DNA of 37,412 nt, from positions 1 to 37,412 of the forward strand of contig JALHOE010000075.1 of the NCBI GenBank assembly GCA_022843175.1. Reading direction: 5' to 3'. Each line of letters starts with the position of its first letter. Position 1 is the stretch's first letter. Below the pieces are notes generated by a model. That model had not been told where the DNA came from. It was given only the letters and a program-made list of their open reading frames with translations, and ran no database searches. Positions 7,296 to 15,682 of this stretch are shown piece by piece. Source of the stretch: Deltaproteobacteria bacterium (GTDB lineage Bacteria > Myxococcota_A > Polyangia > Polyangiales > JADJMO01). The position numbers and the translations under genes were made by a program.

Positions 7296-10013
7296 ATGGA
7301 ACACGCCTCCTCGTTCGCCCCGGCCAACAACTGGTTCCTGCTCGGGCTGATCCTGGGCCTCCCGCTGTATGGCGCCTTCTTCAACGGCGTCTTCGGCAAG
7401 CGCTTCGGGCGCGGAGCGGTCCGGTTCGTCGGCGTGGGCACGATCTTCGTGAGCTTCCTCGCGTCGATCTACACGTTCATGGAGCTGCACAAGCTCCACC
7501 ACCACGCCGAGGCCGCGGCCAAGCAGGCCCACGGCGCCTCGCCGGCCGAGCTCGTCATCCCCACCACCAAGCTCTCGTGGCTCGCGTGGCACTGGATGGA
7601 CATGGCGAAGTTCGGCACCACCGACCGCCTCCCGATCGAGGTGAAGTTCTCGGTCGACCAGCTCTCGGGCGTGATGCTGCTCGTCGTCACCGGCGTCGGC
7701 TTCCTGATTCACCTGTACGCCTCGAGCTACATGGCGAAGGACCCGAGCTACCACCGGTTCTTCGCCTACCTGAACCTCTTCATCTTCTCGATGCTCACGC
7801 TCGTCCTCGCGGACAACCTGCCGGTGCTGTTCGTCGGCTGGGAGGGCGTCGGGGCGTGCAGCTATCTGCTCATCGGCTTCTGGTTCGACAAGACCGAGAA
7901 CGCCGCCGCCGGTCGCAAGGCCTTCATCGCCAACCGCATCGGCGACGTCGGGATGATCGCCGGCATGCTGATCGTCGGCTACTACGTCGGCGCCCTCGAC
8001 TGGGACGGCATCAACCAGAACTCCGAGCGCCTGCTGAACGCGGAGCGCATCACGATCATCCAGCGCGCTGCCGGCCCGATCACCATCAGCATGGCGACGG
8101 CCGCCTGCCTCTGCTTCTTCATCGGTTGCACCGGCAAGAGCGCGCAGATCCCGCTCTACGTCTGGCTCCCCGACGCGATGGCCGGCCCCACCCCGGTGTC
8201 CGCGCTCATCCACGCGGCCACCATGGTCACGAGCGGCGTCTACCTCATCTGCCGCCTCAACCACGTGTTCGCGATGTCGCCGTTCGCCATGGCGGTCGTC
8301 GCCGTCACCGGCGCGGCCACGGCGCTGTTCGCGGCCACGATCGGCCTCGTGCAGAACGACCTCAAGAAGGTGCTCGCCTACTCCACCGTGAGCCAGCTCG
8401 GGTTCATGTTCCTCGGCGTGGGCGTGGGCGCGTTCGGCATGGGCTTCTTCCATGTCTTCACCCACGCGTTCTTCAAGGCCTGCTTGTTCCTCGGCGCCGG
8501 CTCCGTCATCCACGCGATGCACGCGCGCATCCACGACGACGTGAAGTCGCAGGACATGCGCTTCATGGGCGGCCTCAAGAAGTACATGCCGTGGACCTTC
8601 TACTCCATGGCCGCCGCCACGCTGGCGATCTCGGGCTTCCCGCTCACCGCCGGCTTCTTCTCGAAGGACGGCATCCTCTTCAAGGCGTTTACCAACCGGG
8701 TGCTCCACCCCGTCGCCGCCACGGCGCAGACGGTGCTCAACCGGCCCGAGTGCAAGGACCTCACCCTCACGCACTGCAAGCAGGCCTCGATCGACTACGC
8801 GCAGCACTGGCACGCGCCCGAGTGGTTCGGCCCGTTGCTCTTCGTGGTGGGCATCATCGCGGCCACCTGCACCGCGTTCTACATGTTCCGCCTCCTGTTC
8901 AAGACGTTCTGGGGCGAGTTCCGCGGGTGGTCGGTCGACCCGGCCGCGGCCATCGCGCCCGATCCGTTCAAGAACCTCGAGCCGCTCGAAGAGGGCGTCA
9001 CCGAGTACGCCGCCGGCCACGAGGCCCACGACGGCCACGAGCACGCGCACACCGATCCGCACGACCTGATCGACGGCGACCGTCACGACGATCACCACGA
9101 TCACCACGACGAGGACCTCACCGTCCCCGCCGCGCCGCCGCACGAGGCGCCGTGGCAGATGGCGGTCCCGGTGGCGATCCTCGGCGCGTTCGCGATCTTC
9201 GCTGGCTGGCTCTACGCCGAGCCGTTCCACTTCGAGCCGATGGGGCACTGGCTCCACGGCGTGTTCCAGACGGTCGTCGGCCACGAGGTCATTCAGGTCG
9301 CCAACGCGGCCAAGCTCGAGTGGCCGCTGATGGGTCCCGGCGTCCTCGCCTTCGCGGTCGGCGCGGGCCTCGCGTACGTCTGGTACGTCCGCGACGAGGA
9401 GCGCGTCCCCAAGCAGCTCGTCGCCAGCTGGCCGCGCCTGCACCGCGCCGCGTACAACAAGTGGTACGTCGACGAGATCTACGAGGCGACCGTCATCGGC
9501 GGCGCCGACGCGCTCGCCGACGGCGCCGCCCTGATGGACGTGTGGATCGTCGACGGCATCCTCGCGAAGCTCTCGGCGCTGATCGTCTCTGGCCTCGGCG
9601 CGCTCCTCCGCTCGTTCCAGACCGGCGTCGTCCACGTCTACAGCGGCGTCCTCGCGGTCGGCACGCTCGGCCTGTTCGTCTTCTTCGTGCGGCCGCACCC
9701 CGAGGCGACCGTGATGAAAGAGGGAGACACCTACACGCTCGAGGCCGCCGCCGGCACGGGCTACGAGTACAAGTGGGAGGTCGAGGGGGGCGAAGCCGAC
9801 AAGGACTTCGTCACCGGCGACCAAGCCACTAAGCGCACCGTGCAGGTGCCGCTCGACGCCACGCGCAAGATCACCCTCGAGGTGAAGAACGCGTTCGGCC
9901 GCACCGCCAAGCAGACCTTCACGCTCACCAATCCCAAGCCCGCGCCCGTGCCGTCGATGTCGGTTCAGGGGATGCCGGGACGTCCGCCGCCGCGTCCGCC
10001 GGCGGGGCACTGA
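7296..10013 (+). CDS. nuoL: NADH-quinone oxidoreductase subunit L with C-terminal Ig/PKD-like extension
   Basis: The distal antiporter-like proton-pumping subunit. Conserved charged residues are present: Glu183 in GWEGVGACSYLL, the lysine in TGKSAQIPLYVWLPDAM, and FPLTAGFFSKDG later on. At 905 residues it is far longer than the usual 610-670. Two additions explain this. One is a His-rich loop (about 574-608, 11 His among roughly 33 residues). The other is a C-terminal tail after the last membrane helix (about 803-905) that reads like one PKD/Ig-type beta-sandwich (GDTYTLEA...YKWEV...KITLEVKNAFGR), then a Pro-rich end. AGAGAGAG precedes the ATG. It is followed by nuoM after 12 bp. Confidence 0.95.
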   Translation: MEHASSFAPANNWFLLGLILGLPLYGAFFNGVFGKRFGRGAVRFVGVGTIFVSFLASIYTFMELHKLHHHAEAAAKQAHGASPAELVIPTTKLSWLAWHWMDMAKFGTTDRLPIEVKFSVDQLSGVMLLVVTGVGFLIHLYASSYMAKDPSYHRFFAYLNLFIFSMLTLVLADNLPVLFVGWEGVGACSYLLIGFWFDKTENAAAGRKAFIANRIGDVGMIAGMLIVGYYVGALDWDGINQNSERLLNAERITIIQRAAGPITISMATAACLCFFIGCTGKSAQIPLYVWLPDAMAGPTPVSALIHAATMVTSGVYLICRLNHVFAMSPFAMAVVAVTGAATALFAATIGLVQNDLKKVLAYSTVSQLGFMFLGVGVGAFGMGFFHVFTHAFFKACLFLGAGSVIHAMHARIHDDVKSQDMRFMGGLKKYMPWTFYSMAAATLAISGFPLTAGFFSKDGILFKAFTNRVLHPVAATAQTVLNRPECKDLTLTHCKQASIDYAQHWHAPEWFGPLLFVVGIIAATCTAFYMFRLLFKTFWGEFRGWSVDPAAAIAPDPFKNLEPLEEGVTEYAAGHEAHDGHEHAHTDPHDLIDGDRHDDHHDHHDEDLTVPAAPPHEAPWQMAVPVAILGAFAIFAGWLYAEPFHFEPMGHWLHGVFQTVVGHEVIQVANAAKLEWPLMGPGVLAFAVGAGLAYVWYVRDEERVPKQLVASWPRLHRAAYNKWYVDEIYEATVIGGADALADGAALMDVWIVDGILAKLSALIVSGLGALLRSFQTGVVHVYSGVLAVGTLGLFVFFVRPHPEATVMKEGDTYTLEAAAGTGYEYKWEVEGGEADKDFVTGDQATKRTVQVPLDATRKITLEVKNAFGRTAKQTFTLTNPKPAPVPSMSVQGMPGRPPPRPPAGH

Positions 10014-10025
10014 GAGGAGCCGACG

Positions 10026-11834
10026 ATGCAGCCCGCCGTCGCTCAAGCGCAGCAGTCCATGCCCGTCATCGGGCCGTTCCTCGCCAAAATGTGGCCGGTG
10101 CTCGCCGCCGGCGCGGCCGGCGCGCTCGTTCCCCGTCGCGACTCGCGCAGCGAGCGCTTCTGGTTCGCGGTCGCCGCGGCGCTCGCCGTGCTGTTCCTCA
10201 CGCTGCTGTGGCCCGACGCGAAGGTCGCGGCCGAAGAGGCCACCGCCACCGGTGAGTACCCGCACCTGCTGTCGTGGCTGATCGCGATCCCGGTGTTCGG
10301 CGCGCTGGCCGTGCTGTTTGTGCCGCGCCAGGCCACGCGCGCGGTGCAGGTCATCACGATGCTGGTGATGGCGGCGGAGATCGTCGCCACCTGCCTGCTC
10401 TTCAAGGTCACGCCCAAAGAGGGCTTCTGGCTCGAGGAGACGGTCGAGTGGATCCCCGCGTGGGGCATCAAGTACCACGTCGCGCTCGACGGCATCAGCT
10501 ACTGGCTCATCGTCCTCACGAGCATCCTCACGCCGGTCGCGGTGTTCGTCTCGTTCGGTTCGATCAAGACGCGCCTGAAGGACTTCTGCTTCGCGTTCCT
10601 CCTCCTGCAGGGCGCGATGGTCGGCTCGCTCGTCGCGCTCGACCTCTTCCTCTTCTACGTGATGTGGGAGGCGATGCTCATCCCGATGTACGTCCTCATC
10701 GGCGTATGGGGCGGCGTCGATCGCATCAAGGCGTCGATCAAGTTCTTCATCTACACGATGGCCGGCAGCATGCTGATGCTCGCCGCGATCCTGTGGATCG
10801 TGTTCAAGTACCGCGCGCTCTCCGGCACGATGAGCTTCGACCTCGTCGACCTGCAGCGGCTCGGGCTCCCGCTCGTCACGCAGAAGTGGTTGTTCGCCGG
10901 CTTCGCCATCGCGTTCCTCATCAAGGTGCCGATGTTCCCGGTGCACACCTGGCTGCCCGACGCCCACACCCAGGCGCCCACCGGCGGCTCGATCATCCTC
11001 GCCGCGGTCATGCTCAAGCTCGGGTGCTACGGCTACATCCGCTTCGGCATGGGCTTGTTCCCGCACGCGGCGCACGAGGCCGGCGCCACGCTCGCCGGCG
11101 TCGCGGTCGTCGGCGGCATCATTTACGGCGCGCTCTGCGCGCTCAAACAGAACGACATCAAGCGCCTCGTCGCGTACTCGTCGGTCAGCCACCTCGGCTA
11201 CGTCATGCTCGGCATCTTCGCGGGCAACCCGGCCTCGATGGAGGGCGCGATCCTCCAGATGGTCAACCACGGCATCTCGACCGGCGCGCTCTTCCTCCTC
11301 GTCGGCGTCATCTACGACCGCCGCCACACCCGCGACGTCGCCGAGTACGGCGGCATCGCCAAGGCCATGCCGTGGTTCGCCGCGGTGTGGGTCATCGTCA
11401 CCTTCTCCAGCATCGGCCTGCCGGGCACCAACGGCTTCATCGGCGAGTGGCTCGTGATCAGCGGCGCCTTCATGTCGAAGGGCACGCTCGGGCAGTGGGG
11501 TCGCTCGCAGGCCATCGGCGCGGCGATCGGCGTCATCCTCGGCGCCGCGTACATGCTGACCGTCACCCAGAAGGTCTTCTTCGGACCGCTCGACAACCCG
11601 AAGAACAAGCGCCTCCCCGACCTCACTCGTCGCGAGGCGATCGCCCTCGCGCCGCTCATCGTGCTGGTGTTCGCGATCGGGTTGTTCCCGCGCGTGTTCA
11701 CCGAGCGGATGCACGGCAGCGTCGCCGCCTTCCTCCAGGACCACACCATGCGCTACAGCGCGACCCCGCCCGAGAAACCGGTGCTCGCACCGCCGCCTGC
11801 GCCCGCTGCGCCTGCTGCCAAGGCGGGGGAGTAG
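10026..11834 (+). CDS. nuoM: NADH-quinone oxidoreductase subunit M with N-terminal extension
   Basis: An antiporter-like proton-pumping subunit. It shows MWEAMLIPMYVLIGVWGG (with the key Glu), FLIKVPMFPVHTWLPDAH (with the key Lys) and QNDIKRLVAYSSVSHLGYVMLG. The normal NuoM start corresponds to about residue 80 (HLLSWLIAIPVFGALAVLF). The preceding region has two extra hydrophobic segments (about 20-36 and 44-65), and the C-terminus ends in an Ala/Pro tail. GAGAGGAG lies before the ATG. An internal start is possible, but no good ribosome site is seen near residue 80. Confidence 0.95.
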   Translation: MQPAVAQAQQSMPVIGPFLAKMWPVLAAGAAGALVPRRDSRSERFWFAVAAALAVLFLTLLWPDAKVAAEEATATGEYPHLLSWLIAIPVFGALAVLFVPRQATRAVQVITMLVMAAEIVATCLLFKVTPKEGFWLEETVEWIPAWGIKYHVALDGISYWLIVLTSILTPVAVFVSFGSIKTRLKDFCFAFLLLQGAMVGSLVALDLFLFYVMWEAMLIPMYVLIGVWGGVDRIKASIKFFIYTMAGSMLMLAAILWIVFKYRALSGTMSFDLVDLQRLGLPLVTQKWLFAGFAIAFLIKVPMFPVHTWLPDAHTQAPTGGSIILAAVMLKLGCYGYIRFGMGLFPHAAHEAGATLAGVAVVGGIIYGALCALKQNDIKRLVAYSSVSHLGYVMLGIFAGNPASMEGAILQMVNHGISTGALFLLVGVIYDRRHTRDVAEYGGIAKAMPWFAAVWVIVTFSSIGLPGTNGFIGEWLVISGAFMSKGTLGQWGRSQAIGAAIGVILGAAYMLTVTQKVFFGPLDNPKNKRLPDLTRREAIALAPLIVLVFAIGLFPRVFTERMHGSVAAFLQDHTMRYSATPPEKPVLAPPPAPAAPAAKAGE

Positions 11835-11838
11835 ATCG

Positions 11839-13350
11839 ATGTCGATCTGGTTCGCCCTCTCGCCCATCCTCGTACTCGCCGTCGGCGCGCTCGGCCTCAT
11901 GATGGCCGACGCCTTCAGCAAGTCGCGCTCCGATCTCGCGCTCGGCTCGTTCATCACGTTCCTCAGCGCGGGGCTCTTCGCCGTCGCGCTGTGGATCATG
12001 GGCGGCGTCCCCGCCGAGACGGCCAAGCTCGTCGCGCCCTGGATCATCCTCGACAAGTTCACGCTCTTCTTCGAGGCCACCCTCTGCCTCGGCGGCGCGA
12101 TCTCGTCGCTGCTCGCCGGCGGCTACCTGCCCGAGCACGACCTCGATCGAGGCGAGTTCTACGCGCTGATGCTGCTGTCGGCGATCGGCGCGCTGCTCCT
12201 CGCCGCCGCGGGCGAGATCCTCGCGCTCTTCATTGGCCTCGAGACGATGTCGCTCGGCGTCTACGCGATGACGGCCTTCCGCCGCACCAACCCCCGCTCC
12301 GCCGAGGGCGCGCTCAAATACTTCCTCCTCGGCTCGTTCGCCGCGGCGCTGCTGCTCTACGGCGGCGCGCTCCTCTACGGCGCCACGGGCACAACCTCGC
12401 TCACCGGCATCCGCGACGCGCTCACCAGCGGTCAGTTCGGGAGCCTCCGCGATCCGTCGCGGCTGCCGATGGTCGTGCTCTCGATGGTGTTCATCCTGGT
12501 CGGCCTCGCGTTCAAGGTGTCGGCGGTGCCGTTCCACATGTGGACGCCCGACGCCTATCAGGGCGCGCCCACTCCGGCCACCGCGTTCATGAGCGTGGTC
12601 GTCAAGGGCGCTGCGCTCGCGACGATGATGCGCGTGATGCTCGTCGCCTTCGGCGACAAGGGCTCGGCGTCGTGGGCCAGCGGCTGGCCGCCGGTCGTCG
12701 CCGGCCTCGCCATCGCCACGATGGTCGTCGCCAACCTGATCGCGATCCGCCAGGAGAACGTGAAGCGCATGCTCGCGTACTCGAGCATCGCGCACGCGGG
12801 CTACCTGCTCGTCGGGCTGGTCGCCTCGTGGGGCTCGGGCAATCCGCAGGTCGCGGCCGAGGGCCGCGCCGCGCTCCTCTTCTACATCCTCCAGTACACC
12901 GTCACCCAGGCCGGCGCGTTCGGCGCGCTCATCCTCTGCGGGTCGCGCGGGCGCGAGGCGGTGTCCTACGAGGACCTCGCCGGGCTCGGGCGCAGGCACC
13001 CGGCCGCGGCGTTGCCGTTCGCCGTGTTCTGCGTGTCGCTCGCCGGCATCCCGCCCACGGCGGGCTTCTTCGGCAAGCTCTACATCTTCCGCGCGGCGAT
13101 CGAGGGCGGGTTCACCGGCCTCGCCGTCATCGGCCTGCTGAACAGCGCGCTGTCGGTCTACTACTATCTGCGCGTCCTCGTGTACCTCTACATGCGCGAG
13201 CCCGCGCCCGGCGCGCCGCAGGCGATCCCGATGCGCTCGGGCTACGTCACGGCGGCGCTCGTGCTCGCCGGCGTGCTCCTGCTCTACTTCGGTCTGCTCC
13301 CCGGCCGCTCGCTCGAGATGGCCCTCTCGGCGGCCAAGTCGCTCATTTGA
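11839..13350 (+). CDS. nuoN: NADH-quinone oxidoreductase subunit N
   Basis: An antiporter-like proton-pumping subunit (ND2 homologue). Conserved features include IGLETMSLGVYAM (Glu), GLAFKVSAVPFHMWTPDAYQ (Lys), QENVKRMLAYSSIAHAGYLL and GIPPTAGFFGKLYIF. Length (503) and about 14 hydrophobic segments are standard. The start lies 4 bp after nuoM, consistent with one transcript. It is the last complex I gene in this cluster. Confidence 0.96.
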   Translation: MSIWFALSPILVLAVGALGLMMADAFSKSRSDLALGSFITFLSAGLFAVALWIMGGVPAETAKLVAPWIILDKFTLFFEATLCLGGAISSLLAGGYLPEHDLDRGEFYALMLLSAIGALLLAAAGEILALFIGLETMSLGVYAMTAFRRTNPRSAEGALKYFLLGSFAAALLLYGGALLYGATGTTSLTGIRDALTSGQFGSLRDPSRLPMVVLSMVFILVGLAFKVSAVPFHMWTPDAYQGAPTPATAFMSVVVKGAALATMMRVMLVAFGDKGSASWASGWPPVVAGLAIATMVVANLIAIRQENVKRMLAYSSIAHAGYLLVGLVASWGSGNPQVAAEGRAALLFYILQYTVTQAGAFGALILCGSRGREAVSYEDLAGLGRRHPAAALPFAVFCVSLAGIPPTAGFFGKLYIFRAAIEGGFTGLAVIGLLNSALSVYYYLRVLVYLYMREPAPGAPQAIPMRSGYVTAALVLAGVLLLYFGLLPGRSLEMALSAAKSLI

Positions 13351-13387
13351 CGGGAAGAGTTGGCCGAGGCCAACGCTTGAGCAATCC

Positions 13388-14338
13388 ATGAAGCGCCTCG
13401 CGTTGCTCTCGAGCCTGGCCGTCGTTGCGTGCCTCGCGGCCTGCAAAGAGGGGCCGCCCAAGCTCGAGGGCGGCCCGACGCCCACGGCCATGCCCGTGCC
13501 CTCTCCCGGCGATCCGCAGGATCCGCCCGAGCTCGCGAAGGCACCGAGCCCGAAGACGTCGGTGGAGCCGCCGAGCGAGAAGTTCCCGCTGAGCGACCAG
13601 CAGATCGCGAAGATGGTGAACCCGACGAACGCGACCGAGTACACCGGCCCGACCGGCGTCGTCGAGGGCACCATCACCGTGAAGGGCGATCCGCCCGCGC
13701 TTCGCACGTTCATGACGCTCCCCAAGGAGTGCGTCATCTCCGCCAACGCGATCTACGCGCCGGCCTATCGCGCCGGCCCCAAGGGCGAGCTCGCCGACGC
13801 GCTGGTCGGCGTCATCGGCGTGCAGGGCTACGTGCGCCCCTCGCGCGAGGACAAGGTCGTCACCATCAAGAACTGCGCGATCGAACCCACCGTCATCGAC
13901 GTGTCCTTCGGTCAGCGCCTCATGGTCGCCAACGCCGATGCGATGCCGTACATGCCGCAGATCCCCGACAAGATGGTGATCCGCCGTCTCGCCCTCAAGG
14001 ACATGTCGCCCGTCCCGATCCTGCTCACCCAGACCGGCGCCATCTCCATGACGTGGCTCGCCGGCGCGATGCCCGGCACCGACGTTCCGACCGTCACGCT
14101 GTTCGTCCTCCCGAACGCGCTCCACCAGGTCACGCAGCTCGACGGCAAGTACCGAATCACCGGCGTGCCGGTCGGCAAGGCCAAGGTCACCGCCACGCAC
14201 CTCGGCATGAACGAGGCGCTCAAGGACGTCACGATCGAGGCGGGCAAGTCGCTGAAGGTCGACCTGGTGCTCGAGTACAAGAACCCGACCGCCGCCGCAG
14301 CGCCGAAGCCATCGTCCTCCGAGAAGCCGATCCACTGA
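13388..14338 (+). CDS. Cupredoxin-like/carboxypeptidase-regulatory-like lipoprotein
   Basis: A 316-residue predicted lipoprotein with signal MKRLALLSSLAVVACLAAC (lipobox LAAC, Cys19) and then a Pro-rich linker (20-70). A beta-rich domain begins near VEGTITVKGDPP and continues through KNCAIEPTVIDVSFGQRLMV. The end (about 255-300) resembles a carboxypeptidase regulatory-like fold (DGKYRITGVPVGKAKVTATH). The order matches plastocyanin-like proteins of Gram-negative envelopes, but the usual copper pair (Asn-His after the NAD segment, then Cys/His/Met) is not evident, so copper binding is doubtful. It starts 37 bp after nuoN and may be co-transcribed. Role unknown; a link to respiration is inferred from position only. 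Confidence 0.8.
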   Translation: MKRLALLSSLAVVACLAACKEGPPKLEGGPTPTAMPVPSPGDPQDPPELAKAPSPKTSVEPPSEKFPLSDQQIAKMVNPTNATEYTGPTGVVEGTITVKGDPPALRTFMTLPKECVISANAIYAPAYRAGPKGELADALVGVIGVQGYVRPSREDKVVTIKNCAIEPTVIDVSFGQRLMVANADAMPYMPQIPDKMVIRRLALKDMSPVPILLTQTGAISMTWLAGAMPGTDVPTVTLFVLPNALHQVTQLDGKYRITGVPVGKAKVTATHLGMNEALKDVTIEAGKSLKVDLVLEYKNPTAAAAPKPSSSEKPIH

Positions 14339-14344
14339 GCGGAG

Positions 14345-14384
14345 AGCGCCGAGCCGCGATCGAGAGGTCTCGACTCTGGGCGCT
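14345..14384. terminator. Possible terminator-like nested hairpin after the nuo/lipoprotein unit
   Basis: AGCGCC (14345-14350) pairs with GGCGCT (14379-14384), enclosing CGAGA-GG-TCTCG (14361-14372). It lies a few bases after the lipoprotein stop. No U-tract follows, so the assignment is weak. Confidence 0.3.
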
Positions 14385-14453
14385 GGTACCGGGCGGCGGA
14401 GGTTCCGCCAGAGGTTCCGCCCGTGGTCGTGCGCGTGATCCGTCGTCGTGAGC

Positions 14454-14495
14454 GGGCACGTGGTCGGGCACGGGCACGGGCACGGGCACGGGCTC
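14454..14495. repeat. GGGCAC hexamer repeat
   Basis: Four contiguous GGGCAC units (14466-14489) follow an isolated unit at 14454 and end in GGGCTC. A similar complementary tract (GTGCCCGTGCGCGTGCCC) lies at about 14711-14728. The repeat sits just before the recognisable part of the four-helix-bundle relic. Confidence 0.8.
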
Positions 14496-14496
14496 G

Positions 14497-14704
14497 CGCT
14501 TCAGCTGCGCGCGCAACCGTCGCACCGCGAAGCCATCGGCAGCGGATCGAGCGCGCGACTACGCGACGGCGTGCGGCAGCGCGCTCTGGTTCGCGGCGCT
14601 CGACGTGTGTCCACTGCTCGGACACGCCATCGGCTGATCAGCTCGATCGAGGCAAGCGCATGCTGAGTCGAATCGTGGCCATGCTTACCCGAATGCGCCG
14701 GTGA
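14497..14704 (+). pseudogene. Decayed four-helix-bundle (S23/IVP-like) protein gene
   Basis: Pieces of one protein appear in shifted frames. LQLRAQPS (about 14498-14524) resembles the DQLRRAA helix. Frame 14521-14637 reads KPSAADRARDYATACGSA then AALDVCPLLGHA and hits a TGA. After a frame change near 14625-14635, ADQLDRGKRMLSRIVAMLTRM runs to TGA at 14702-14704. These match, in order, the second half of the small four-helix-bundle proteins found in 23S rRNA intervening sequences and as free genes in many myxobacteria. The N-terminal half is missing, replaced by GGGCAC repeats. No intact frame covers it. Identification is from memory of the family pattern. Confidence 0.6.
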
Positions 14705-14804
14705 GGCCTCGTGCCCGTGCGCGTGCCCGAATCGCCGTCTCGACCGCCTCGCATTGCTCGGCCGTGAGCGGGTACGGCTTCGCCCGAGGACCGGCGTGGG
14801 GGCG

Positions 14805-15593
14805 TCACTCGCCGAAGCGGGCGCGGAAGGCGCTGAGGCACGGCTCGCCGCGCGCGCGGTCGTAGATCGCGAACACCACCTCGGCGAACGAATCGGCGAA
14901 GGGGCCGGCGAGCGCCGCCGCGAAGAGCTCGGCGACCATCACCGGATCGTTGCGGAACGCGCCGCAGCCCCACGCGCCGAGGACGATTCGCGTGTGTCCC
15001 TGCGCGGCGAACACCGAGAGGACGTGGTGCAGCCGGCGCGCGAACGCGTCGCGGAGCCGCGCGCGTTCGTCGTCGGTGCGGAGCGCGCCGGCGTTCGGGG
15101 CGGGGGAGGTGACGACGCCCGCGACGAACGGCTCCTCGAGCAGCGCGAGCTCCTCGTCGCGGAAGAACGGCACGCTCGGCGAGTAGATGAGGTGATCGGT
15201 GTAGAGCGCCGACGGCTCCGCGCGGTTCTCGTCGTAGTACGCGCGTGCCTCGAGCAGGTAGGGGTAGAGCGCCGACTTGCGGCAGAGATCCTCTTCCTGG
15301 GCCCGCGCGCCGTTGAGAAACCCACCGCCGACGTTGCGGGCCGAGGCGAAGTTGAGCACCGCGACGTCGCCGCCGAGCCGACGCGCGGCGGCGGCGGTGG
15401 TCTGGCTGGTGACGGTGACGACGGTGCGGTGCGCGCCCGCGACCGGCTCGCGCGGCAGCTCGGCCGGCTTGTAGAGCACCGTGGTGTCGGGCGCGACGCG
15501 GATCGTCACCTCGCGCCCCGAGGGGGCGACGTAGCGACCGCGCTCGCAGATCGCGAGCGTCTCGACGGCGACGGCCTTCAGCGACACAGCCAC
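14805..15593 (-). CDS. TIGR02452-family macrodomain-like protein
   Basis: A 262-residue cytoplasmic protein of the TIGR02452 (microbial PARG-like, DUF2263) family, thought to include ADP-ribose glycohydrolases. Key blocks are ETLAICERGRYVAPSG at the N-terminus, VLNFASARNVGGGFLNGARA followed by QEEDLCRKSALYPYL (the GGG and paired Glu of the catalytic loop), and LGAWGCGAFRNDP near the C-terminus. The Glu pair in QEE supports an active enzyme. Start is GTG at 15593, or GTG at 15587 two codons later. It lies 89 bp after the acyl-CoA dehydrogenase on the same strand, with a strong inverted repeat between, so it may be expressed separately. Confidence 0.85.
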   Translation of the reverse strand: MAVSLKAVAVETLAICERGRYVAPSGREVTIRVAPDTTVLYKPAELPREPVAGAHRTVVTVTSQTTAAAARRLGGDVAVLNFASARNVGGGFLNGARAQEEDLCRKSALYPYLLEARAYYDENRAEPSALYTDHLIYSPSVPFFRDEELALLEEPFVAGVVTSPAPNAGALRTDDERARLRDAFARRLHHVLSVFAAQGHTRIVLGAWGCGAFRNDPVMVAELFAAALAGPFADSFAEVVFAIYDRARGEPCLSAFRARFGE

Positions 15594-15602
15594 AAAGTAG
15601 CC

Positions 15603-15670
15603 GGAGCCGCGACCGTAAGGGAGCGGGTTGTCAGAGATCCAACAACCCGCTCGCTGACGCGCGCGGCTCC
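15603..15670. terminator. Long two-part inverted repeat, likely terminator
   Basis: GAGCGGGTTGT (15621-15631) pairs perfectly with ACAACCCGCTC (15642-15652) around a 10-base loop. The outer arms GGAGCCGCG (15603-15611) and CGCGGCTCC (15662-15670) also pair. It lies directly after the acyl-CoA dehydrogenase stop. It is a good hairpin, but lacks a U-run. Confidence 0.55.
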
Positions 15671-15682
15671 GAGCGGCGGTGT

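Noticed and set aside
7278-12080. A 1600-codon open frame on the minus strand across nuoL and nuoM
   Set aside because: It is the complement of strong GC-rich coding sequence and consists of Arg/Asp/Glu/His-rich filler with no family pattern. The plus-strand genes explain this stretch.
14398-14423. Short direct repeat GAGGTTCCGCC, possible attachment site
   Set aside because: Only two copies a few bases apart, no integrase or tRNA gene nearby.
14423-14704. Plus-strand 93-codon frame as an intact gene
   Set aside because: Its first half is repeat-derived Arg/Ala and only its last 25 residues match the four-helix-bundle family; the matching middle lies in another frame, so it is a relic.
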